Below, in pieces: positions 56,158 through 64,000 of a stretch of DNA of 64,000 nt. The stretch spans positions 1,674,001 through 1,738,000 of the forward strand of contig NHNW01000001.1 of assembly GCA_002786025.1 (NCBI GenBank), given 5' to 3'. Source of the DNA: Zasmidium citrigriseum (Eukaryota; Ascomycota; Dothideomycetes; Mycosphaerellales; Mycosphaerellaceae). A program made the translations under genes and the position numbers. The stretch's first letter is position 1. The number at the start of each line of letters is the position of its first letter. The notes below the pieces were generated by a model. The model worked only from the letters and a program-made list of their open reading frames with translations, was not told the origin of the DNA and ran no database searches.

Positions 56158-58317
56158 ATGCCATCCCGCCTTCCGCGCAGAGACGGGCCAGGGATGACCC
56201 CTCGGGGCGCGTCCACGGCCTCGAAAGGAGCCGTTGCTGACAGTATCGACCTCGACAGTGCCTCCATTGTCGTTTCTTCAGGTTCAGGTGAACGAGAACG
56301 AATTGTCCACGTCTACGCCGATCGTACATCTTCTGGTGGCAGCACATCAGCGCGATCCCCAGCTTCCAGCGGCGGCAGCTTCTCCAGCGAGGAGAGCTGG
56401 AGCGACGTTGGCTACGACGACGACATAGATCCCTCCGACAGCGCTTCGCGATCGCGCCATCCTCACAGTCGTCGCCATACTGTGGAGGCTCCCGCGCCGG
56501 CCAGACGACACTCCTCCCACAGGCGGGTGGTGGAGGTGGAGCGCGAGGAGATCCCGTCGCGTAGACATTCTTCGCGAAGACACCACTCCAGTCGACACGA
56601 CAGCCACTCGCGACACGATAGCCATTCGCGACATCGACGTCGAGATTCCTCACGACGCGTCCCTTCCGACGAGTCGTCCAGCACCGTGGCGTCTCACGAT
56701 GATTACCCACCATATGGCCACCATGGCATGCCGCGCGCCGCGTATCCTCCAATGGGTGGATATAGCAGGCCGCCGCAAAGCCATGGTGGCTACCCACCAA
56801 GTATGACTTCTGCTGGATATCCTGAACATTATGCGCCTCCACATCAAGCGTTGGTCCATATGCAACGACAAGATCCGTTTGGGTACCCACAACCGAATCC
56901 GTTCGCGCCGCAAAGTCAGGCTGCAAACCCATTCTCGCCCATGAGCTCGCATGAGGGGTCGAGCTACTTCGCGACAGACCCAATGGCTCCTCCCCCGCCT
57001 CGAACTCATCGACCAGAAGGTCCGCCACGACCGCAGAGCTTCGCTGCGCCGTCAGCATATCCTGGCTCGGAACTCATGGCGCCTTATCATGCTGGCATGC
57101 CTCCGTACGGACACTTCCCTGGCTATCCACCCTATCCACCAACTATGCCCGGCTGGCCTACCTCAAACAGTAGCTCACCTCCTCCTATCGACAAGACTGC
57201 GGCCGAAATCGAAGCTTTGAAAGAGTTGATCAACAAGAAGAACAACGATGATGCGAAGAAGAAGGAGGACAAGAATGCAGAGATTGAGAGTCTGAAGGAA
57301 CTCATCAAGAAGCACGAGGAAGAGTCTGTCGCGCGTCAAAAAGCTTGGGCTGCTGAGAGGGAAGCCGAAGCTGCTGCAAAGGCGGCGGAGAAGGCGAAAG
57401 CGGAAGAGGAGAAGAAGAGGAAGCAAGAGATCGACGATGCCAGAAAGAAAGCCAAAGAAGACGCGGAGAAGAAGGCTGAAGAGGCAGCGAAGAAAGCCAA
57501 AGACGAGCATGACAAGAAGCTGGCAGAAGCTGAAAAGGCCAAGGAAGAGGCAGACAAGGCAAAGAAAGCGCTTGAGGAGGAGATCGAGAAGAACAAGCCG
57601 GATCCGGATTCGTCGAAGCCACCGATCAAGTTCAAGGATGCAGTGGGCAGGAAGTTCAGCTTTCCCTGGCGTCTCTGCAAGACATGGAAAGGCATGGAGA
57701 GTCTGATCAAGCAGGCATTCCTCCATGTTGACGTGATCGGCGACCACGTCCACCAAGGCCACTACGACCTCACAGGCCCAGACGGCGAAATCATCCTTCC
57801 TCAAGTATGGGACACCATGGTCCAGCCGGACTGGGAGATTACGATGCATCTCTGGCCCATGGAAGAAGAAAAGAAGAAGGACCCCGATCCCACCGGCATT
57901 ATGGATCCTTTTGCCAGCATGGGTCTCGGTGGCGGAATGCCTGGTCTGGGCGACTTGGGTATGATTCCTGAAATGGGCGGCATGGGCGGTCCTGGCAAGA
58001 AGAAGTCCGGCAAGAAGGGCGAAAGCAGCAAGAAGAAGAAAGGCGGCAGCAGTCCTGAGACCATCATCGTCAACCCGGCCATGCCACCACCACCTCCAAT
58101 GCACGGCATGCCCCCTCCACCCGGCGGCGGATATCCTGATCCTTTCGCCCAGTTTGGCGGAGGCTTTCCACCAGGCATGGGCGATCCGATGCCGAAAGAG
58201 AAGAAGAGCAGTGGCACAAAGGCCCGCTCGAACTCCAAGAGGAGTAAGGATATCTCTCCGCTCCAGGCGTGGTTTGCTGGTGGGAGCTTGAATGCCAAGG
58301 CGGCGAAGAAGAAATAA
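56158..58317 (+). CDS. Pro-rich/coiled-coil protein with fungal ubiquitin-like domain
   Basis: Single exon, 719 residues. Regions in order: a Ser-rich N-terminus; an Arg/His/Ser-rich stretch (about 95-175) with repeated RHDSHSRH units; a Pro/Tyr/Gly-rich segment to about 340 (PPYGHHGMPRAAYPPMGGYS style); and a long Lys/Glu/Ala coiled coil at about 345-485. A ubiquitin-like domain of a type common in filamentous fungi follows (IKFKDAVGRKFSFPWRLCKT, WKGMESLIKQAFLHVDVIGD, GEIILPQVWDTMVQPDWEI, MHLWP). The tail is Gly/Pro/Met- and Lys-rich. Its function is unknown. The domain set suggests a scaffold. The start at 56158 is the first in-frame ATG. The frame is free of introns, unusual for so long a gene here. 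Confidence 0.8.
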   Translation: MPSRLPRRDGPGMTPRGASTASKGAVADSIDLDSASIVVSSGSGERERIVHVYADRTSSGGSTSARSPASSGGSFSSEESWSDVGYDDDIDPSDSASRSRHPHSRRHTVEAPAPARRHSSHRRVVEVEREEIPSRRHSSRRHHSSRHDSHSRHDSHSRHRRRDSSRRVPSDESSSTVASHDDYPPYGHHGMPRAAYPPMGGYSRPPQSHGGYPPSMTSAGYPEHYAPPHQALVHMQRQDPFGYPQPNPFAPQSQAANPFSPMSSHEGSSYFATDPMAPPPPRTHRPEGPPRPQSFAAPSAYPGSELMAPYHAGMPPYGHFPGYPPYPPTMPGWPTSNSSSPPPIDKTAAEIEALKELINKKNNDDAKKKEDKNAEIESLKELIKKHEEESVARQKAWAAEREAEAAAKAAEKAKAEEEKKRKQEIDDARKKAKEDAEKKAEEAAKKAKDEHDKKLAEAEKAKEEADKAKKALEEEIEKNKPDPDSSKPPIKFKDAVGRKFSFPWRLCKTWKGMESLIKQAFLHVDVIGDHVHQGHYDLTGPDGEIILPQVWDTMVQPDWEITMHLWPMEEEKKKDPDPTGIMDPFASMGLGGGMPGLGDLGMIPEMGGMGGPGKKKSGKKGESSKKKKGGSSPETIIVNPAMPPPPPMHGMPPPPGGGYPDPFAQFGGGFPPGMGDPMPKEKKSSGTKARSNSKRSKDISPLQAWFAGGSLNAKAAKKK

Positions 58318-59171
58318 TGATCGCGCCTGCCATTTTCGTATCTCTCCGCTCGATTGATCTTTGATGAATTTGACGTTAGCGATTTCAGCGATCTTACTTT
58401 TGATATGGGGAAAAGGAAAGAAAGAGAAAAATGTAATCTGAGGATGGAAAAGGAGCCGCTGCGAATCTGCGCGCGAGAGCTTTTATGATGAAGAGATGAA
58501 GAGATTGAATCACGGCGTTACGAGCGTTTCGCGATGTTTTTGCGTTTACTGATACCCTTCTTACTTTGCGATGGCTGCATGGCGCTGGGCGCTGTGGGAT
58601 TGGGGGATGAGCCATCGGGGCTTGAGGAACAAGAGCATGATTTCTTCTTTTTGAAAGCATGGATGAAAGACGTTTGGGAAACAAGAGCCGCGCGAGCGAG
58701 CGATTGATTGGGAGAAGAGGTTTTCGTAGTTAAGATGGGGGTTTGAGAATGTGTAATCGTTGTTGATTGCTATGAGTCTCTTATTTTTCTTCTCCATGGC
58801 CTTCAGACGCTCGCCTGGTGTTCTTGTCCTCGTCGTGGGAAGACAAAAGACGCCTTAGGGTCGAGTAGTCATCCACGTCAATGCTACTTGATTACTACAA
58901 GAAGGATTCTGACATTGGCTTACATCCTGCGTGATGTGGGCTGTCTTGGACCTAAAAGGTATTCGCCCTTGTAGGAAGGAGCTACAGAGCTTGATTTGAA
59001 GTGATGCCGATCAAGCATGTCAGACTCCATCGATAAGTGAGCAGCCAACTCGCGTTACTTCGGTTTCTTGACGGGGACCGTTTCTACTTTTGCTGCAGTG
59101 GTAGTCTACTGAGGAAGTTCTGTCTTCGTCGTCAGTACACTTCATATTCAACGAGACATTCTTTGGTCAAC
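58318..59171. other. intergenic region
   Basis: 3' flank of the ubiquitin-like-domain gene and promoter of the next gene. No gene seen. Confidence 0.5.
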
Positions 59172-60350
59172 ATGGGCGAAATTGGAGATTCCGGTATTGC
59201 CCACCACGGCGTTATCAGATATGTGGTGGCGGACAAGACTTCTAAACCTGAGGATCGGAGTCTCTTTGGCATTGCACCGAATATCTCCTATGCCGAACAT
59301 GAGCTTCCGGTGCGTGACTATCGCACGGCAGGGGAGCTTGTGAAGGGGCCTGAGGGCCTTGATGTTCAGGGTTTCGCGTATGTTGAGCATGAGTCGGCAT
59401 TGTCTGGCTCTGATGCTTGGTTCGAGGGCCGCAATCTGGAGGATGTTTAGTATGTGCTCGTATGCCACTGCTCATCGATTGTTAGACAGAGACTAATGCA
59501 ATGTGATTGCAGCTTGCCAGAGGTTTGCGATCTGGTCCAAAAGGTCACGGGGGCCAGCCGTGCGATGATTATTAGCGCCGCCTTTCGCAGGAAGACGGCC
59601 GACCAGCAGAAGGATCCCAAGTGGGTCCCGTTGAAGGGCAGTGAAACTGATATCAGACTGTCCAAGTTGCCTAGAGATGTCCCGAGTGGTGAGTGAGATT
59701 CAAGTCGAAGTTAAATTCGTAGCTAACAAATAGCTGTACAGTCGCAGGCAAGACTGTCGAATCGTCGTTGGAGCCGATCAGAGTTGCTCATGTAGACTAC
59801 TCGCTTGAAGGTCTGTGGCGTAACATCCGCTATGTCCGTAAAGACATCAAGGAGACGGGCAGAGCGGCCGTGGAAGCAGAAGATGCGGCCAAGGCTGGAA
59901 AGGACGTAAGGGTTCCGAGATATGCCGCGTATAGCGTTTGGGTGAGTCCCCTAGAAAGTGGCATATATTATGCAAGACTGACATGTCATTTAGCGACCCA
60001 CCAAGCCCGTGAAACGAGACGGTCTGGCAGTTCTCGACTGGAAGAGCCTAGACGAAGGTGCTCTGGACCCATTTGAGTACCGTGGTCGAAGCAATGTGAC
60101 GGAGAGCGGCGAGTTCATCGTCCAGGGGTACAATGTGTTACCGCCCAAGGACCCGAAGAAACATCGCTGGTACTGCATGCCCGACCAGAAGCCGAACCAG
60201 GTGGCGATCATCAAGTTTGCGGACACGGAAGCGGAGAAGAATCCTGATGTTGCTGGTTGCTGTGGCCATTGTGCGCCGAACGTCAAAGGCTTGGAAGATG
60301 AGGAGCCCAGGTCGAGCATCGAGTGCCGTGTGATTGCTGTTTGGGATTGA
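59172..60350 (+). CDS. CmcJ/AsaB-like hydroxylase-desaturase family protein
   Basis: Belongs to the fungal family that includes AsaB-type hydroxylase/desaturases and GA4-desaturase-like proteins, often found in secondary metabolism. Exons are 59172-59449, 59513-59688, 59742-59941 and 59994-60350, with introns of 63, 53 and 52 bp. The product has 336 residues. Conserved elements include VVADKTSKPEDRSLFG, a DVQGFAYVEHES block, RVAHVDYSLEGLWRNIRY (with the His-x-Asp that could bind Fe), AAYSVWRPTKPVKRDGLAVL across the last splice, VLPPKDPKKHRWYCMPDQKP and the terminal SSIECRVIAVWD. The start at 59172 is preferred. The frame extends upstream without family similarity. No biosynthetic core gene lies beside it. 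Confidence 0.85.
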
Positions 60351-60733
60351 GAGGGGCCATACTGTGTGTGTGGATGTAGTGAAATAGCTTCAAGTTCGAT
60401 ATGTTCCTATCTTCCACGTTAGTCGGCTGAGTGAATATTGGCAATGGCTCAGTCAGCAGCGGCATGTGATGAGCTTGAGCGAGCTTGTGTTTGGGTTGTC
60501 GACGTCAATCTGCATGGATGCCTGGCGCAATCAGCCAGGCACAAACTGCCGAGGACCGTCTTCCGCGCCTTCCAATCTTCAACTGCCACTTCTGCAACCT
60601 CCAACCTCCACCCCACCACCGCGCGCTCGACAATCACACTCAGCGCCTCCCACCTCAGCGCTGCGCCCGATGATACTGCACCTCTGACAGTACACCCAAC
60701 CACGTCGGCGCGCAGCGTCATCCTCACGTCAAC
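60351..60733. promoter_or_regulatory. promoter region of PRP39
   Basis: 383 bp between tandem genes. It is rich in CCACC/CAACC stretches towards the PRP39 start, like a leader. Confidence 0.4.
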
Positions 60734-62849
60734 ATGGCCGACTTCGACTTCAGCTACAGCGATGACCCGGAGCTGAGGAAGCTTCATTCTCAGGTGGTGA
60801 GTGTGTCGGTGTCGCGCGGTAACGTTCATAGCTGACACATACCAACAGCTCCAAGATCCCGAAGACTTCGAGCTCTGGGACAAGCTCGTCCGCGCTTCAG
60901 AGGCGCAAGAAGGTGGCTTGAACCGAAACTCGAGCCCACAGGCCATCGCGGCCACCCGCAGCACCTACAACAGCCTCCTCGCCCGCTTCCCGCTGTTCTT
61001 CGGCTACTGGAAGAAGTATGCCGACCTCGAATTCGCAATCGGTGGAACCGAGACTGCAGAGATGGTGAGTGGGACACAATATCGATGCGATTGTGGGCAA
61101 CACACTGACTGTTGCAGGTCTATGAGCGTGGTGTCGCTAGTGTCGGCACTTCCTCCGACTTGTGGGCCAACTACTGTGCCTTCAAGGTCGAGACCAGCCA
61201 CGATCCAGATGTCATCAGAGAGTAAGTTCAAGGGCAACCCTTTCCTTCCCCTGCCCGTAACATCTTCGGCATCACTCCAAGGGAGCCTGGCTGTGTGGGA
61301 CATTGTGCACCACTGCGCATCACTTGGTGAGGATTCCACCCCACAGTCTGGCTGCTATGAGAGTCTCACGTCTACCTGTCAGACCCGCTTCTTCACCACT
61401 ATTGCGCTCACCTCATCCCGATGTTTGTTGCGACACTTGATCATCTTTGGCCGACTGCTGGTCTGAATATGGGAGCTCGACGCTCGGCACTGAATGTTCG
61501 CCTTCCCATTCCACCTTGTTTGCATCCACTCCCTCCCCTTAAGTCTATCGCGTTGCTGACACAGTGACAATAGGCTCTTCGAACGTGCTGCAGACACCGT
61601 GGGATTAGAGCTTCTATCCCACATCTTCTGGGACAAGTACATCGAGTTCGAAGAGCGCCTCGAAGCCAAGGACCAGGTTTTCGCCATTCTAGGCCGCATC
61701 ATTCATATTCCGCTCCACCAGTACAGCCGCTACTTCGAAAAGTATCACACCATGGCGGCCCAACGACCGATTGACCAGCTCGCACCTGCAGACGTTATCG
61801 CCAGACTTCGCGATGAGGTTGCTGGTCAAAAGCAGAAAGCTCCCGCCGAGTTGGAGCGCGATCTCCGGGCCCGTATCGACGCCTACCATGTGGAGATTTT
61901 CAACCGCACTCAGACCGAAACGACCAAGCGCTGGCCGTATGAGTCTGCGATCAAGCGACCATACTATCACGTCACCGAACTCGATAACGAAGAACTGGAC
62001 GCGTGGAGAAAGTACCTCGACTTTGAGGAGATGGAAGGCGAATACACCCGTATCAAGTTCCTTTACGAACGCTGCCTTGTGTGCTGCGCCAACTACGAAG
62101 AGTTCTTCCATCGCTATGCCAGATGGACCTTGGCGCAGATTGAGAAGCCCATGACTGTCCGCAACGAGGAAGTACGCAGCATATACCGCCGCGCCAGCTG
62201 CACGTACATCCCAATCACTTCTCCAGAGATTCGACTGCAGTACGCCAAGTTCGAAGAGTCCCTTGGCAAGGCCGACACTGCCATCGACATCCACGAGTCG
62301 ATTCTCATGAAGATGCCTGGACACCTGGAGACGATCCTGTCTTTGGTCAATACATACCGTCGCCAATATGGTGTGGACTCTGCAATTGGAGTGCTGACTG
62401 GCTACATCAACGACCAATCGTTCGCGTCCGCTGTCAAGGGATCACTGGTCGCTGAGCTTGCGCGCCTCACGTGGAAGATCAAAGGTGATGCAAGCGGAGC
62501 GCGCAACATCTTCAAGACATTCGAGCCATACTGTCTTGATTCTCAAGCCTTCTGGCAGGGTCGGTTGTTCTTCGAGCGGGATCAGCCAACCTCAGAAGCC
62601 GAGGAGCCCAAGCGGTATGTGCTTATCAAGTCTGCCTACGAGGACCTTCGCAGCAAAGCAAGCCTGCCCTCCGACACGATCAAAGATCTGTCGTCTGCCT
62701 ACCTCGCCTATCTCGAGGAACGCAGCGGCAAAGAAGCAATGGCGGAGTGGATTGCGATTGACAAGGACATCAATGGCCCGCTCACCGTGGTTATGAAGGC
62801 TGGCGGCAAAGGCTCCGGTGGCCTCGAAAACGGTCATGCCAATGCATGA
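60734..62849 (+). CDS. PRP39: PRP39, U1 snRNP-associated splicing factor
   Basis: Prp39 is a U1 snRNP protein that helps recognise 5' splice sites. Exons are 60734-60796, 60849-61064, 61118-61221 and 61574-62849. The first two introns are 52-53 bp, but the third is 352 bp. The product has 552 residues, mostly helical HAT repeats. Recognisable blocks are PEDFELWDKLVRASE, FPLFFGYWKKYADLEFAIGG, VYERGVASVGTSSDLWANYC, HIFWDKYIEFEERLEAKDQV, IIHIPLHQYSRYFEKY, FEIFNRTQTETTKRWPYESA-like HAT spacing and KRPYYHVTELDNEELDAWRK. The exon 3/4 join (VIREL then FERAADTVG) is conserved, supporting the long intron. The C-terminus (KGSGGLENGHANA) is flexible. Confidence 0.92.
61222..61573 (+). other. unusually long third intron of PRP39
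   Basis: Starts GTAAGTTC, ends CAGTGACAATAG, and is 352 bp against 47-75 bp elsewhere in the window. It contains CTGAC/CTGAAT-like branch candidates near its 3' end. I see no snoRNA box pair or ORF that could be a cassette exon with confidence. Confidence 0.7.
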
Positions 62850-63634
62850 ACCTGACTGATTGGACGACATTAGCCGTTGCATATGATCAGTCAACGCACA
62901 GATCTGATGCGCTCAACCGACGCCACACTGTAGATGATGCGAACACATACGAGCATAGCAGGATACCGCAGGGTGTCCGAGGCTAAACGCTGTGAGATAC
63001 CCCTTTCGACTACACCCTTGAGACGATAAGCATGTTTTCATGTGCATAGGATAGCAGAAAAGTGCCTTGGAATGGCATCAAGCCTTGGCAACCCGTAGTT
63101 AGTTGGTCCATAGATAGCAGGACCTTTACCTGTACAAGTCTCTCAGTTGGTCGAGGTTTGAGCATCTCTCTATTTCTTTGCCGTCATTTCGTCTCATATT
63201 GACCATCTCCTTTCGCTGGAACGGGGTTGCAAGTGGATGACCTTCACATGCGACCACATGCCTCTGAAACAACATTTTCCCATGAGATGGCCTGCACATG
63301 AGACAGATTCATCATAGGAAGAACAACACAGCTACCGAGTGTAGCCGTGACGATGTTTGCTGATAGTCATGTCAGGTGCCTCGAGGCGGAGCGTGCTAAA
63401 TAAGGCCTACTTTCCACTGCCTCTCCTTCTTCACACACGACCAACCTGACCATCCAAAACGGCTACAGCCAACCAATACGAACCATACAACCTTCTTGCT
63501 CTGAGAGACAACCACCAGCCGACATCAAGATTCTTACAGCTTGAGACAGAGGCGCGCTCGACATCTGCATATCGCGACTTCTTCGACCCATCCGACCGCG
63601 ACTTGATATTGGATTGTCACGATACACCATCGAG
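62850..63634. other. intergenic region
   Basis: 3' flank of PRP39 and promoter of the last gene. TAAATAAGGCC near 63,397 is TATA-like, and a CA-rich leader follows. No gene seen. Confidence 0.5.
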
Positions 63635-64000
63635 ATGGAGCGCCGACGCTGGGGCTCACTTTCCCGAGCTCTCGTGGCTGTCGCTATCACTGTCGGTCTC
63701 GTCTACTACCTGCGCTCAGGTTCCTCGCCGGATCTGTCTGCGACTCTGGAGGCTCGACAGGATGCCGGAGATGCTGGCCTTGCTGGTTACGACTTCGATG
63801 CCGACTCTGCTTTCGAGGCCACTGGCTTGAACCGTTCGGCTTTGTATGACTCCGCGCTCATGAGGCGACTACCACATCCTGAGGCCACCATTCAAGAGTT
63901 CACACACTATCGATGCAAGGGAGAGACTATGCTGAACATGCTGTTCACTCCAAACGAAGAATTGGGTAACGGCCATCCCTACACATTTGGTAAACCTGAC
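63635..64000 (+). CDS. type II membrane protein, first exon, cut by window end
   Basis: The ATG at 63,635 opens 110 codons that run to a probable donor at 63,966 (TTGG|GTAACG). An intron or the continuing gene leaves the window. A short basic N-terminus (MERRRWGSLSR) is followed by one hydrophobic helix (ALVAVAITVGLVYYL) without a cleavage site, predicting a type II anchor with the remainder in the ER/Golgi lumen. The lumenal part is acidic, then has PEATIQEFTHYRCKGE. One N-glycosylation sequon (NRS) occurs. This topology suits glycosyltransferases or other Golgi enzymes, but no family is recognised from the visible part. Confidence 0.6.
   Translation, partial: MERRRWGSLSRALVAVAITVGLVYYLRSGSSPDLSATLEARQDAGDAGLAGYDFDADSAFEATGLNRSALYDSALMRRLPHPEATIQEFTHYRCKGETMLNMLFTPNEELGNGHPYTFGKPD

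Overview
The window looks like a chromosomal segment of a filamentous ascomycete. Genes are split by short introns of about 49-63 bp with GT..AG ends and CTAAC/CTGAC-like branch sites. Neighbouring genes lie on both strands, and one large block shows C-to-T decay in the pattern of repeat-induced point mutation (RIP). The gene set (PHP-type histidinol phosphatase, Chk2/PRD-4 kinase, sphingolipid C9-methyltransferase, questin-oxidase-like protein) fits Pezizomycotina. A Dothideomycete is my best guess, but only an inference.

Left arm, 1-8.3 kb: a HAD-family phosphatase, a head-to-head pair of proteasome beta-6 (PRE7) and the ribosome-assembly KH protein PNO1, a sulfotransferase-like P-loop protein, an acidic hypothetical with an unresolved start, and a small two-exon hypothetical at the edge of the decayed block.

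Centre, about 8.3-29.7 kb: a 21-kb island with almost no CA dinucleotides and TAG/TAA in place of many CAG/CAA/TGG codons. It is a tandem arrangement with a period of about 9.8 kb. Each unit carries a plus-strand SNF2-type helicase relic and a minus-strand relic of unknown family, with about 60-bp tandem repeats between their 5' ends and 30-bp tandem arrays near both 3' and internal positions, in opposite orientations. The helicase is present as a 3' part, one complete copy and a truncated 5' part. An extra AT-rich insert of about 2 kb sits only in the first unit. This is the best candidate for an undescribed element.

Right arm, 29.7-64 kb: a hypothetical gene whose last codons come from the helicase repeat; sphingolipid C9-methyltransferase; a small ORF; a five-exon FKBP12; histidinol phosphatase; a Chk2-type checkpoint kinase; an AidB-like acyl-CoA dehydrogenase with a GC-AG intron; a secreted protein with repeated Kex2-like sites; a possible small metabolic group (questin-oxidase-like, MFS transporter, FAD monooxygenase); a SUMO-like-domain protein; a large Pro-rich/coiled-coil protein with a ubiquitin-like domain; a CmcJ/AsaB-like oxidoreductase; the U1 snRNP factor PRP39; and the first exon of a type II membrane protein cut by the window end.

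Exon boundaries were derived by hand from splice signals, reading frame and family conservation. Island element boundaries are approximate, usually to within tens of bases.
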